Shown: positions 24,526-34,404 of the stretch, piece by piece
How the letters are laid out: each line of letters begins with the position of its first letter
Position numbering within the stretch: position 1 is the stretch's first letter
Assembly: GCA_964651705.1 (NCBI GenBank)
Contig: CAZYWZ010000021.1
Span: forward strand, 1 to 64,000
DNA from: JADLBR01 sp964651705
GTDB lineage: Bacteria; Verrucomicrobiota; Verrucomicrobiia; JADLBR01
DNA length: 64,000 nt
Reading direction: 5' to 3'
Notes under the pieces: model-generated
The model's database searches: none
What the model was told of the DNA's origin: nothing
Seen by the model: the letters and a program-made list of their open reading frames with translations, nothing else
Position numbers and translations under genes: made by a program

Positions 24526-27354
24526 TCATCTCGGATTGCTCGGGTTGAGGTTGCCTTCAAATCCCCTCGCGCCGGGAAAGAACAGGAAGAGGCTTGCGCG
24601 ACGATCGCTCTCCCCGACGAAGATCGTCCCGTCGATCCCGGTCGCCATGGCGTCAAACTGGTAGGCGCGCTTCGCGTAATACGGGCTCCTGTCCACGGCC
24701 AACACCCCCCAATCCCGGAACCCCTCCCGCCCGGAGAGATCGTAGCTCATCAGCTTGCAGGGCTCCTCGAACTCGCCGCAGATCATATAGAGCCTCCCGT
24801 CGGGGCCGGGCGTCATCGCGCGCACGCGCCGAGACAGGCGCGGCTTGCCAAGATTCGTCAATTCCCCGCGGGCCGCGTCCATTCGGAACAGGTACCCGTC
24901 GCTGCTGGCCCCGTACACCTTGCCCTCGATATCGGCGACCCAGCCCTCGATCACCGGGTACCCGTGGTAGTTCCATGCCTCGTAATACTCGCCAGGGATC
25001 TGCATCTTTGTGCGGATGATCTTCCCGGACGCGGGATCGAAGAACACGATGCGGCCATCGTCACCCGAACTGTAGACGCGACCACCGTCCGCGATGTGGA
25101 GCGCGCGCGGCACGCTGCGCCAGGTCCGCTCCGGGCCCGAGTACACCCTCCGCTCCACCAGCGGCCCGAGATCGGTCGCCCGGTTCTCCTCGAGATCCCA
25201 GGCGAAGAGCCGCCCGTCCGGATAGGTGATGCCATAGAGTCGGCGCCCCTTGGCGTCCAGGGCGAGCGCGCAGATGGTGTTGCCGCGGGCGGGAACACCC
25301 AGGTCTTCCAACGGGCACGGCTCCCCCGGCATCCTCGTGCCCGCATCATGCTTCGCCGGGTCGTAGCGATAGAGGTGTCCCCCGCCATAGTTCGCGTATG
25401 GCGCGACGATGTCCTTCCACAGCTGCTCCTCGATCGCCCGAAACCCTCCCGGAAACTCCCGCGTCAGGGCCACCGGCGCGAGCAGGTTCAGCCCGCCCCC
25501 GATGAGCAGCGCACCATCGGCGTCCCGCACCAGCGCGTGATGCACGCCAATGGCGTCGCCGATCTTCCCGAGCGGCCGGACCTTGTTGATCGAGCGATCG
25601 TATACGAACAGGTACGAGGCGGTCTTCCCGCTGGTGGCGCCATAGATCCGCCCGCGCGGGTCCGCCAGCAGCGCCGTGATCGGGCTGTTGTCGGCCTCGA
25701 TGGCCGTCACGTCGGGGTAGCCCAGATCCCGATAGTCCAGCCGGTGCGCGTCGAAATTCGGGTTGACCCACTTCTGCGCGCGAACCGGCGACGCGCCCAG
25801 GCACAACAACCCGAGCAGCACAAGGTGGAACCGTCGCCCGACTGGTGGCGCGAAAGCCCCTTTGGAGTGCGGCAGTTCGACTGCCGCCTTCAATGCGGTC
25901 TGAAGGACCGATGGGTGCGGGCATGAAGTTCCTGTGTCCATGGCATCGCGCCACGGTCCCGGTCGCTGTTGCCGACCGCGCCTGCGCCGCCACCGACGCG
26001 GGCGACGCGAAGGCGCATCCGTCGGTTTGTAACTCAGCAGCGCCATGCTGAATGGCCAGCGATTGTCGATCTTGTTGGCGACGCGCGCCGGGTCCCGCTC
26101 CTCGACCGCGCCCACGAAGTAGAGCTTTCCGTCGCCCTTTCCCTCGCAGGCGCCGCCCAGCCCAAACACCTTGCGGCCATCCTCCGCGCGCATCACGCCC
26201 AACTCCCGCCTTTGCCCCGTCGCCATGTCATACTCGACCAGCACCGACTCCGGCGGCGCGGCCTCGCCCGCGAGCTGGGTGGTGAACTTGCGCTCGTCCG
26301 CCACATCCCACGAGGTCCCCGCATAATCGAATGCCACCGAAACCACCGGGGCGTAATAGATGCGGCGATCGCGCGATATCGTCATCGCCAGCGTCGCCAC
26401 GGGGATCATGGCGGGATCGGCCTCCAGGTATCGCTCGGCGCACAGTCGCACCAGGGGTGTCACCGTTCCCTCGGAACCCTCGCGCGGGTCATACTTGAAG
26501 AGCATCGAATCGCCCACCATCACGCCGTAGGCGACCCGATCCACCGGGTCCCATTCGATCACCCGCCAATAGGCCTTCCGGTCGATCATCGGGTTCGACA
26601 TCGTGCGCGGCGTGATCCGCGGGTCCACCGGCAGGCGCGCCGATCGCAGGTCAAGGATCCGGTCCCGGCCGGGATCGTACTTCCAGATGCGGCCTATCGG
26701 GAATGAGCCGTAGATGTTGCCCTCGTCGTCGGCAAAGATCGTGCGGCAGATATCCCAGTCGTCCACACGCCCCAGGTCCGTCGTCGCCCGCCGGCGGAGG
26801 TCGTAGGTATATAGATGGCCGTCCTCGGCCAGCCCGTAGAGCCGCTGGTATTTCGGCTCGAGCACGAAACCCAGCAGCCCCCACTGCCGATTGATTTGCC
26901 CCAGGTTCTCCAAACCGCCCCGTTTCGGGTCGTACCGAAACCAGTGCGGCCCGCGGTAGCTCGCGGGATCCACGCATTCCGGACCCGTGTCCTCGCAAAA
27001 ATCGCCGAAATACACCCGCCCGTCCGCATCCTCGCCCATGCGCACGTGGATCTTCCCCGAGGTGCGCACCCCCTCGCCACGCTCGCCCTTGAACGCCGTG
27101 AGGTCGGCGATGTGCGTCATCCGATCCGCCCCGGGGTCATACTCGAAAAAATGCGCCGCCTCCGCATGGGTGCAGAGACCGATATAGATCTTCCCGCTCT
27201 TCGCGGCATAGAGCGCGCTCCACATGCTGTCCTCGCGCTCGCTCCCGCCGGTGAAACGCCGGGCCTCCACCGTGACGACCGGCGGTGCGGCGATCCCGAC
27301 AACTGCCCCGACCGCCGCCGCCAGCAAAACCCGGATGCCCCACTTCATGGACAT
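24526..27354 (-). CDS. Secreted protein of two fused beta-propeller units
   Basis: One uninterrupted 942-residue frame. Residues 1-22 are a signal peptide (VLLAAAVGAVVGIAAP). Residues 30-450 form a propeller with recurring strands such as GKIYIGLCTHAEAAHFFEYD and GHLYTYDLRRRATTDLG. Residues 455-495 are an Arg-rich, low-complexity linker. Residues 472-530 look like a second N-terminus, with MDTGTSCPHP and the internal hydrophobic FHLVLLGLLCLGASPVRAQ. A second propeller follows (GRIYGATSGKTASYLFVYD, GRIVFFDPASGK, GKVYGASSDGYLFRMD). It looks like two tandem paralogues that lost the stop between them. An independent start for the second half would be ATG 25941. Function unknown. Confidence 0.75.
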   Translation of the reverse strand: MSMKWGIRVLLAAAVGAVVGIAAPPVVTVEARRFTGGSEREDSMWSALYAAKSGKIYIGLCTHAEAAHFFEYDPGADRMTHIADLTAFKGERGEGVRTSGKIHVRMGEDADGRVYFGDFCEDTGPECVDPASYRGPHWFRYDPKRGGLENLGQINRQWGLLGFVLEPKYQRLYGLAEDGHLYTYDLRRRATTDLGRVDDWDICRTIFADDEGNIYGSFPIGRIWKYDPGRDRILDLRSARLPVDPRITPRTMSNPMIDRKAYWRVIEWDPVDRVAYGVMVGDSMLFKYDPREGSEGTVTPLVRLCAERYLEADPAMIPVATLAMTISRDRRIYYAPVVSVAFDYAGTSWDVADERKFTTQLAGEAAPPESVLVEYDMATGQRRELGVMRAEDGRKVFGLGGACEGKGDGKLYFVGAVEERDPARVANKIDNRWPFSMALLSYKPTDAPSRRPRRWRRRRGRQQRPGPWRDAMDTGTSCPHPSVLQTALKAAVELPHSKGAFAPPVGRRFHLVLLGLLCLGASPVRAQKWVNPNFDAHRLDYRDLGYPDVTAIEADNSPITALLADPRGRIYGATSGKTASYLFVYDRSINKVRPLGKIGDAIGVHHALVRDADGALLIGGGLNLLAPVALTREFPGGFRAIEEQLWKDIVAPYANYGGGHLYRYDPAKHDAGTRMPGEPCPLEDLGVPARGNTICALALDAKGRRLYGITYPDGRLFAWDLEENRATDLGPLVERRVYSGPERTWRSVPRALHIADGGRVYSSGDDGRIVFFDPASGKIIRTKMQIPGEYYEAWNYHGYPVIEGWVADIEGKVYGASSDGYLFRMDAARGELTNLGKPRLSRRVRAMTPGPDGRLYMICGEFEEPCKLMSYDLSGREGFRDWGVLAVDRSPYYAKRAYQFDAMATGIDGTIFVGESDRRASLFLFFPGARGFEGNLNPSNPR
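25869..25887. repeat. Hairpin GCGGCAGT-TCG-ACTGCCGC in the propeller linker
   Basis: A perfect 8-bp inverted repeat lies in the segment that joins the two propeller halves, just before the internal signal peptide. It is bordered by CCTTTGGAGT, a flank I recall from dispersed intergenic repeats in related genomes. It suggests the linker is a former intergenic region. Confidence 0.5.
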
Positions 27355-27394
27355 GGCGACTCCCACCTCTTTCTACGCATGGCGTGTAATCCCG

Positions 27395-29848
27395 TCATTG
27401 CGCGACCCCCTGGGCACCCGGTTGCCGCCCGCCACCCTTCCCCACCCGATGGTCGGCGGGAACGCCACGACGCTGGCGGGACAACCAGTCGAGCGCGGCG
27501 TCCGGCTCAGAATCGTGGCCCCCCTCGAAGATCGTCAGCCGGGCCGGCCCCGCGACGCGGCGGAACAGGATCGCCTTCTCCCTCTCGGGATCGTCCTCCC
27601 GCTCCGGCGCTAGGGATGACGGCACCCTCCGTTCCCGCACCATGAAGCCGATATCCTCTTCGGAGATCCTGGCGCCCTTGGCCCCATTGGCATCGCACAA
27701 GACGTTAAACGCGCGCACGGAATGGCTGACTGGGACCGAGCCCGTGTGGCCATCGTGGATGCCGGCGTTGATGTCCAGCGGCAGGCCCTTCGCGGCGGCA
27801 AGATGGAACAGCGGCGAGCGCCTCCGGTATTCCGCCAGGGTCGTCGGCCCGGGTGGCCCACCGCAACATCGATCCAACATGTCGGCATAGCGCTGCTGAC
27901 GCGTGAGGCTCTCGGAATGCCACGCCTCCAGATCGCTGATCGGCACCCAAGCGCTAACGCCCGCCCAGAGCTCCGGGGCCCGCGCGGCCATCATCAGCGC
28001 CATGTGGCCCCCGCCCGACGACCCCACTACGTAGATGCGCTCGGGATCCACGCTCGCGTGCTTCCGCGCCTGCTCGACCGCATCCAGCACGTCCTGCACC
28101 GCGAGATCCGACGCGCACGCCTCCGGCCGATTATTGGGGCCACGGAAATCGGGCGCGATCATCGCCCACCCCCGCTCTTTGGCGCGGGGCACCGGGCCAA
28201 CGCCCTGCAAGTAATCGCCACTCCAAGTGTGCAACCAAACCAACAAGGGCACCGGCGATCCGTCGGCCCCGGCCGCCGCCTCCGGCGGGCAATAGAAAAT
28301 CGCCTTCTGTGCGGCACCGTCCCGGGAACTGATCACCTCCACCGTCATGCGCTCGGCCGCACCCTTCGATGCCTCCGCCTCGGCCTTCGTCGCCGCAGCC
28401 GTCGATGGCGCCGGGTCCACGCGGTAAATGGACAGCGCCCCCTCCTCCGCGATCAACACCGGGGCGTCATACAGCGGCAGGGCCTTGAACGTTGTTCCGC
28501 CGTCATGCGCCTCCCGCCACTCCCCCGGGATCTCGCATACCTTCCCGGACATCAGATCCACGTAGACAGGAACGGAGAACTTTGCCCCCGGCAGGCGGAA
28601 ATCGACGCCCTTCGCGGCGCTCGAATCCTCCGGCGGCGCGCCGTCCAGCCACGCCGCCACCACGAGCCCACCACCCTCTCTCTTCCGATACCCAAAGGCC
28701 GCCACTTTCTCCTCCGGGGCGACCTCAAACTGGAAATCCGCGATCCGTTCCAGGCTGTCGTCAAACGTGGAGAACACCCGCTGCGCCGCGAAGTAGGCCA
28801 GCTTCGGCCCCGCGACGGTCATGTCCTCGTTGCACCGGAGCAATCCCTTCCGGTTGAATCCCGTCATCTTGGGTTGCGAGTATTTTAATTCGCACAGCGT
28901 GAAGAGATTGAAGGGCACGCCTTTGCCATGGTGCGCGAGCATGCGCCGCAGGTCCCACTTGGCCTGCCTGACTTCCGTCCACGGCACATCGCGCAGCGCC
29001 CCCACGGTCTCGCCGCTCGGGGCCCCCGTCTCCCCCTGCCGGATCTCGATCTTGTCGGAATAGCGCCCGGCCAGGTCGCGGAACCGCTCCACCGCCCGGG
29101 TGTCGTCGGGATTCTTCGGGTAGCCATGGATCGTGATCGCGTCGATCAGGTCCAACTGGCCCCGCTCTTTGGCCAACCGCAGCAGGGTTTCCGCGAAGTC
29201 GGTCTTCCCGGTGTTCGCCAGCGCGAGCGCGTAGATCCGCGCGCCCGGTTGCTCGGCGCGGATGATCGCCGCGGTGCGGAGATGGAATTCCGCGAACGCC
29301 TCGGCCGTGATGCCGTGCCCGCCATCCGGTTCGTTCCAGATCTCCCACTCCCGCACGCGATCCTTGTACCGCGCGACCAGCGCGCGCACCCAAGCGTCCC
29401 ACGCGTGCAGCGCCTCGGGCGACCGCGGCAGGCCAGCGCCCAGCCCCGTGCCGCCGCCCTCGGGATAGATCGGGTTGCCATAGGAGGTCTCCACCCACGG
29501 CCGCACGCCCTGCGCCAGCACGTCATCGATGACCTCGTCCAGCCAGCCCCACTCGTATTGCCCCGGCACCTTTTCGCACTTGGCCCAACCCGCCTGCAGC
29601 CGTATCGCCTTCGCACCAAGGGGCCCCAGATAGTGCCTGTAGTTACCGTATATGGCGAAGTCGCGATCCAGCGTCTCTCCGCCCACCGACCATTCGGAGG
29701 ATTCGATTTCCTTCGCGTGCCTCACCCGGAGCGTGCCCACCCGTGGCATCCTTGGGTCGATCCCGACAGTCACCGCGGCCAGGCCCTCCATCCACCCCCC
29801 GATGCCGATCGCAAGACCCAGAAAAACCCACCGGCTCCGCCCGCTCAT
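27395..29848 (-). CDS. GH39-like hydrolase fused to an alpha/beta-hydrolase esterase
   Basis: A secreted 817-residue two-domain protein. After a signal peptide (VFLGLAIGIGGWMEGLAA), residues 30-480 are a clan-A TIM barrel with acid/base Glu173 in REWEIWNEPD and nucleophile Glu273 in EIRQGETGAPS, most like GH39. Residues 500-800 are an alpha/beta hydrolase of the prolyl-oligopeptidase or acetylxylan-esterase type, with Ser611 in VVGSSGGGHMA and a His in IFEGGHDSEPD. The combination suggests coupled deacylation and beta-glycoside cleavage, for example on acetylated xylan, but this is inference. The start at 29848 overlaps the upstream GH115-like stop (ATGA). Confidence 0.85.
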   Translation of the reverse strand: MSGRSRWVFLGLAIGIGGWMEGLAAVTVGIDPRMPRVGTLRVRHAKEIESSEWSVGGETLDRDFAIYGNYRHYLGPLGAKAIRLQAGWAKCEKVPGQYEWGWLDEVIDDVLAQGVRPWVETSYGNPIYPEGGGTGLGAGLPRSPEALHAWDAWVRALVARYKDRVREWEIWNEPDGGHGITAEAFAEFHLRTAAIIRAEQPGARIYALALANTGKTDFAETLLRLAKERGQLDLIDAITIHGYPKNPDDTRAVERFRDLAGRYSDKIEIRQGETGAPSGETVGALRDVPWTEVRQAKWDLRRMLAHHGKGVPFNLFTLCELKYSQPKMTGFNRKGLLRCNEDMTVAGPKLAYFAAQRVFSTFDDSLERIADFQFEVAPEEKVAAFGYRKREGGGLVVAAWLDGAPPEDSSAAKGVDFRLPGAKFSVPVYVDLMSGKVCEIPGEWREAHDGGTTFKALPLYDAPVLIAEEGALSIYRVDPAPSTAAATKAEAEASKGAAERMTVEVISSRDGAAQKAIFYCPPEAAAGADGSPVPLLVWLHTWSGDYLQGVGPVPRAKERGWAMIAPDFRGPNNRPEACASDLAVQDVLDAVEQARKHASVDPERIYVVGSSGGGHMALMMAARAPELWAGVSAWVPISDLEAWHSESLTRQQRYADMLDRCCGGPPGPTTLAEYRRRSPLFHLAAAKGLPLDINAGIHDGHTGSVPVSHSVRAFNVLCDANGAKGARISEEDIGFMVRERRVPSSLAPEREDDPEREKAILFRRVAGPARLTIFEGGHDSEPDAALDWLSRQRRGVPADHRVGKGGGRQPGAQGVAQ

Positions 29849-32022
29849 GGCTTGTCTCCTGCTTTGGCACCGCCCCGCGCCTGCTCCAGCACCGAGCGGG
29901 TCCGGTCCATCGTGGCCGAAATATTGAGCTTCTTGCACCCGCGATACCAGTCCTCCCACTTGCCGCGGCAGTAGCCTTTGGCCAGTTCAGGAATTTTCGC
30001 GAACGCCACGGCGGCAGCCTCCAGCGCCGCGGCGCAGGCCCCGCCATCCCCGAGATCCAGCGCCTCGTGCGCCACCAGGACATTCTCCAGCCACTCGCAC
30101 GTCCGCGCCATGATCGAGGCCTGATAGACGAGATTGTCCTCCAGGAACGATGCCTCGTCCCCCGGCAGCACCGCGGCCGATACCCGCGCGTGCATCAACG
30201 CCAGCTCATGGCCCACCCGCTGCGCCGCCAACCGCTTGACGGTCTCCCTTCGCCCAATATCGCGCGGGTGCATGTCCGCCAACCCCTTCCAGAACGCGTC
30301 GTCCCGCCCCGCCTCCGCTCGCGTCTCGGCCGGGCCGGCCCCCGCCTGCCGGCTCGTCTCGAGACTGGCCCCGCCCCCGATCTTTCCCGACTTGAGTTTC
30401 TTCGCGATCGCCCCGAGCTCCCTGTTTCCCATGCCAAACATCTGCCCGTCCATCAGAAAGGGCACGCCCTGTTCGTCGTGGATCTGCCAAGCGCTGAAAT
30501 ACACGTGGTAGGCGTTGGCGATCTCGGCCCTCCGGCAAGAGAACCTCTCCCCCACCCAGCTTTCCAGCCACGCATCGGGATCGAATCCCTCCATCCGCCA
30601 GGCCATGTCCGCCGTCGCCCCGATCCCGAGCACTAGCTCCCGCAGGTTGGCCACGTTAAATATGGCGTACTCGCCCGCGCCGTGCCCCACCGCCGCCTCC
30701 AGGCACTCATGGGTCTTCTGCGGCGAAACCACCTGCGCCAGATGGGGGCCGCTGCCGATCAGCCCGTGATGGTAATACACCCCATACCGATTCTTGGGAT
30801 CTCGGGGCGTGGAATAGAAATCCTCCTGCCACTTCCAGCCGGGCGAGTTATCCGAGAACACGACGATCGCGCCCTCGGGGATCCTGAGATGCCCCTGCTG
30901 GTTCAGCGCCGAACCCTCCGCCCACAGCGTCGTCGAAAAATGCTTGGCCCCACCCGGGCACGCGTCGCGCAAAATCCCCAACTGCTCCGCCATCGCTTCC
31001 GAGATCAGCCGCCCCCGCCCGGCGTCGGATTGCGGCGTGTCCGGGTCCGCCTGCCACATCGGGCGGTCCGCGATCCCGCGCAACCCCAGCTGCCAAATGA
31101 CGTTCGGATATCTCGCCCACTTCTCCGCATAGACCCGCCACACCTCGCGCACCTCGGCGGGATGGCTGAAATAGGAGTATTTCAGATCCTTGCCCCGGCT
31201 TTTCCAATAATTGAAATAGGAGAATGCGCTCACGCCCATCGGCTCCACGTGGTGCTGCGACAGGAACACCCCGCGCCGCGCGCATTCCTTCACCAGCGCC
31301 TCCTCCGGCGGGTTCATGATGTCGATGAAGCTCGCCGGGATGATCAGGTTGAACCGGCACCGCACCAGCGCCTCGGCCACGGCGCGCATCACCTCCGGGT
31401 GCACCACCTGAGAATAGTACGGATAGTCGATGTTCCGCTCGCCACCACCGCCCCTCCATTCGGTCATCAGATCCTCGTCATTGATGAACCAGCCCCGGAA
31501 CCGGAACGTCGGCCCATCCGACCGCAACGACACCGACTCCCATCGGAGCGCCTGGCGTCTCTGCGGCTCGCGCCCCGACCAGAAATAGAGCGGATCCACG
31601 CCGAGATACTCTTGGAGGAAGGCGTAAAGTCCGAACATCGTCCCGCGCTCGTCGCTCCCCGCCACGATCAGCCTCTCGCCCACCGGCGTCTTCACCGCCT
31701 CGGCGCGATACGCCTCCCATCTCCCCTTCAGCCCATCGCCAAAGCCGGGGGACAACTTCTCCAACAGCGCCGCTGATCCGGGCCTATCCAATGAGACCAA
31801 GACCACGCCGGCGTCGCCGCACTCCCCGGCACGCCGCACGATCGCCGCCGAACGCCCCGTGATCTTCGCCACATCCCCGACGAGATCGTCCGCCGCCAGC
31901 GACACGCACTCCGGCTCTCCCTCCGGCACGAATACCGTCGCAACGCGCCCCGGACCCACCAACTCGAAGGCGCCCGCCCCCGAGGACACCAGCATCACCA
32001 CGAGCGCAAAGATCGTTCTCAC
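29845..32022 (-). CDS. GH115-like alpha-glucuronidase, paralogue 1
   Basis: GH115 enzymes remove (4-O-methyl)glucuronic acid from xylan. This 725-residue product has the family's N-terminal layout: RWEAYRAEAVKTPVGERLIV, AGSDERGTMFGLYAFLQEYL, GPTFRFRGWFINDEDL in place of KYRGIFLNDE, then VFLSQHHVEPMGVSAF and PNVIWQLGLRGIADRPMW. The start is uncertain. GTG 32022 gives a clean signal peptide (TIFALVVMLVSSGAGA); an ATG at 32100 would overlap the upstream gene by 29 nt. It is shorter than typical GH115 proteins and lacks their C-terminal beta domain. It is coupled by ATGA to the GH39-esterase gene. Confidence 0.82.
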   Translation of the reverse strand: MRTIFALVVMLVSSGAGAFELVGPGRVATVFVPEGEPECVSLAADDLVGDVAKITGRSAAIVRRAGECGDAGVVLVSLDRPGSAALLEKLSPGFGDGLKGRWEAYRAEAVKTPVGERLIVAGSDERGTMFGLYAFLQEYLGVDPLYFWSGREPQRRQALRWESVSLRSDGPTFRFRGWFINDEDLMTEWRGGGGERNIDYPYYSQVVHPEVMRAVAEALVRCRFNLIIPASFIDIMNPPEEALVKECARRGVFLSQHHVEPMGVSAFSYFNYWKSRGKDLKYSYFSHPAEVREVWRVYAEKWARYPNVIWQLGLRGIADRPMWQADPDTPQSDAGRGRLISEAMAEQLGILRDACPGGAKHFSTTLWAEGSALNQQGHLRIPEGAIVVFSDNSPGWKWQEDFYSTPRDPKNRYGVYYHHGLIGSGPHLAQVVSPQKTHECLEAAVGHGAGEYAIFNVANLRELVLGIGATADMAWRMEGFDPDAWLESWVGERFSCRRAEIANAYHVYFSAWQIHDEQGVPFLMDGQMFGMGNRELGAIAKKLKSGKIGGGASLETSRQAGAGPAETRAEAGRDDAFWKGLADMHPRDIGRRETVKRLAAQRVGHELALMHARVSAAVLPGDEASFLEDNLVYQASIMARTCEWLENVLVAHEALDLGDGGACAAALEAAAVAFAKIPELAKGYCRGKWEDWYRGCKKLNISATMDRTRSVLEQARGGAKAGDKP

Positions 32023-32071
32023 AGCCTCACGAAAGGACGCATCCACCACGATTTCCGTCACATCGCCCGGA

Positions 32072-33517
32072 TCACATGGGCAACAGCCCCTTCTCCGCAA
32101 TCAGCACCGGGGCATCATAGAGGGGCATGTCTTTGAAAATCGTGAACTCGCCCGCCTTGAGGACCCGATCCGACGGGATCGCGTAGATCCCCCCGGACAC
32201 CAGATCCACCCAAACCGGTTCGTCGATGCCCACGCCCTTGATCATGACCTGCGAGGGGCGCGTGTCGAACGCGTCCCCCGGAATGCCCGATTTATCCCAC
32301 ACCGCCACGAGGCATTGCCCCGTCTTCCTGTTCCGGTAGACGAAACTCGCCGTCGCCCTGTCATATATCACGCCCGCAGCCGGTTCCTTGATTCTCTCCA
32401 GCGCATCGTCAAACACCGCGACGCAGTGCTGCACCGAATAGTATGCGAGCTTGATCTTCTCCACCTTCTTGTCCGCCGTGGCCCGGAGCAATCCCTTGCG
32501 GTTGATCTCCCGCCCCGTGTGGTTGAAGTCGCAGATGGTGAATACCGCCGATTCCACGTCGTGCCCCAGATCCCCGAGCATCCGTCTCAGGTTCCACTTG
32601 GCCTGGCTGTGCTCCGTCCACGGATGGTTCGATAGCGCGAACTTCGTCGCCGTCTCCGACGGGCACCCGTTCTCCCCCTGCCGCATCTTGGCTTTGGAGG
32701 AGTACTTCGCCAGCGTGGCCTTCAGCTCCTCGACTTTCTGGTAGGTGCTGTCCGGATTGAAATCATACCCGTGATAGATGAACCAATGAAACAGATCGAC
32801 CTTGCCCTTCTCAGCCAGCGCCTGGAGGCAGCTGTCCAGAAGCTTCGGGCTCGAGCTGGCAAGCGATAACCCCGCGATCCTCGCGTCGGGGACCACCCGC
32901 TTGATGATCTCCGCCGTTCGTATGTTGAACGCCGCGATGTCCTCCGGCTTGTGCTTCTTATTGATATCTGGCTCGTTCCACATGGCCCAGTCGCGGACCT
33001 TGCCCTTGTAGCGCGCCGCCATCGCCTCCACCCAGCGATCCCATGCCGCCAGCGCCTCCTCGGACGTCGGGAAACCGCCCGCGAGATCCCAGCCGCCACC
33101 GCCCTCGTAGACCGGATTGCCGTAGTCGGTCTCCAGCAGGATGTTCAGCCCGCGACCGATGGCGTCGTCGATGATCGTGTCGAGCCACGCGAAGTCATAG
33201 CTCCCCTTCACCTTCTCCGTCTTGGCCCACCCAGCCTGCAGGCGGATAGTCTTGATGCCCAGCGGCACTAGATATTCCTTGTATTGCTGGTAATCCGCGA
33301 AATCCCGGTCCAGCGTCTCGCAGCCGAGCGTCCAGTTGGACCCCGTTATCTCATTGGCCCCGCGCGGGCGGATCGTCCCGATCCGCGCCAGCCCTGGATC
33401 GATGCCGGTCTTCGCCCTGTCCGGCGACGCGTCGATCTTCGGCCCCGCCACGGCGGACGCCACCGCGCAGCACGCCGAAAGCGCCATCGCCCCCAATGTC
33501 CTTCCCTGTCTCTTCAT
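32072..33517 (-). CDS. GH39-like secreted glycoside hydrolase
   Basis: A 481-residue paralogue of the first half of the fusion protein at 27395. A signal peptide (LGAMALSACCAVASAVAG) precedes a clan-A barrel with acid/base Glu182 in RDWAMWNEPD and nucleophile Glu282 in KMRQGENGCPS. The 100-residue spacing between the two Glu residues is the same in both paralogues. The C-terminal beta domain (MPLYDAPVLIAEKG) also matches. GH39 includes beta-xylosidases, so a xylo-oligosaccharide substrate fits the GH115 and GH10 neighbours, but it is unproven. It lies between the RraA-like gene (37 nt) and the GH115-like gene. Confidence 0.83.
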   Translation of the reverse strand: MKRQGRTLGAMALSACCAVASAVAGPKIDASPDRAKTGIDPGLARIGTIRPRGANEITGSNWTLGCETLDRDFADYQQYKEYLVPLGIKTIRLQAGWAKTEKVKGSYDFAWLDTIIDDAIGRGLNILLETDYGNPVYEGGGGWDLAGGFPTSEEALAAWDRWVEAMAARYKGKVRDWAMWNEPDINKKHKPEDIAAFNIRTAEIIKRVVPDARIAGLSLASSSPKLLDSCLQALAEKGKVDLFHWFIYHGYDFNPDSTYQKVEELKATLAKYSSKAKMRQGENGCPSETATKFALSNHPWTEHSQAKWNLRRMLGDLGHDVESAVFTICDFNHTGREINRKGLLRATADKKVEKIKLAYYSVQHCVAVFDDALERIKEPAAGVIYDRATASFVYRNRKTGQCLVAVWDKSGIPGDAFDTRPSQVMIKGVGIDEPVWVDLVSGGIYAIPSDRVLKAGEFTIFKDMPLYDAPVLIAEKGLLPM

Positions 33518-33554
33518 CGCATTCCCTTTCTCGATGTGGTTTCAGATACGGCCC

Positions 33555-34301
33555 TCAAAAATAGCCGCCCTTCTCCGCGATCTTCTGGATCGACTGCCCC
33601 TCGGCGACCCAGCCGAAGATCTTCTTCTCGTTCGCGCGGATCTCCTCGGCGCGCACCAGCACGTCGAACGCGATGTCCCTCGGCACGCAGACCACGCCAT
33701 CGATGTCCGCAAAGACCACGTCCCCCGGCCGGATCACGACATCGCCGATCTTGATCGGCACCTGATAGTGCGTGATCAGGCAACGCCCCAGGCTCCCATT
33801 GGGGATGCGGTGCTTGTAATACACCGGAAACGGCTTCTCCAGAATCTGCTTGGTGTCCCGGATCCCGCCATCGATGCAGGCGGCCTTGACCCCCTTGCCG
33901 AAGGCCGTCGCCGTCATCACCCCGCCCCAGAGCGTCGCCCTCTCGTCATTCGATGTGTCCCAGACCACGAAATGCCCCTCGCCCATCGCGTCCAGCATCT
34001 CGGCCCGGAATGTCATCTCCCCACGGATCATGACGTTCGGCGCGCTCTTCACGGTAAACGCGATCCCGGCGACGACGTCGCTGTCGCGCAGGGGCCGGAG
34101 GTGCCCCGGCAACGACTGGTCCAATAGGCAGAACTCCCGCAGCACGTCGCTGATCGCCCCCGTGTACAGTTGCTCGTATCGGCCCAATAGCTCCTTCACC
34201 GGCACGGGAAACGGCTTGTCCGGGATCCGCTCCCGCTCCGCGATGAGCTTCTCGAGCCGCATCATCCGGGCTTCTCTCTGTAACTGGTTTTCTTCACTCA
34301 T
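33555..34301 (-). CDS. RraA-like (HMG/CHA aldolase family) protein
   Basis: A 248-residue cytoplasmic protein of the RraA fold, whose enzymatic members cleave 4-hydroxy-2-oxo acids or decarboxylate oxaloacetate. Visible are the N-terminal TGAISDVLREF, the central VKAACIDGGIRDTKQI with the substrate-binding Arg and metal-binding Asp, and the C-terminal PGDVVFADIDGVVCVP. The start at 34301 (MSEENQLQ) is chosen; a further ATG at 34349 adds 16 unlike residues. In this region it could split a keto-deoxy sugar acid made by the enolase-superfamily enzymes, giving pyruvate. That substrate is inference. Confidence 0.85.
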   Translation of the reverse strand: MSEENQLQREARMMRLEKLIAERERIPDKPFPVPVKELLGRYEQLYTGAISDVLREFCLLDQSLPGHLRPLRDSDVVAGIAFTVKSAPNVMIRGEMTFRAEMLDAMGEGHFVVWDTSNDERATLWGGVMTATAFGKGVKAACIDGGIRDTKQILEKPFPVYYKHRIPNGSLGRCLITHYQVPIKIGDVVIRPGDVVFADIDGVVCVPRDIAFDVLVRAEEIRANEKKIFGWVAEGQSIQKIAEKGGYF

Positions 34302-34404
34302 AATATCTGTCCTTGGCATGTCCCGCGCCGGGCTCGGGGTTGGTTTCATCCCAAAAATCGGATCTCGTGCCGCCGCGTGCCGGGCACCAACGTTGCGGAA
34401 AATC

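Noticed and set aside
24348..24548. Small + strand frame with a GHEWKYPTP-like start
   Set aside because: It lies within the 144-bp inverted-repeat element; such frames arise from the repeat itself.
25085..25941. Annotating the second propeller as a separate gene from ATG 25941
   Set aside because: Possible, but the reading frame is continuous with the first propeller and no stop is seen. I kept one gene and recorded the alternative.
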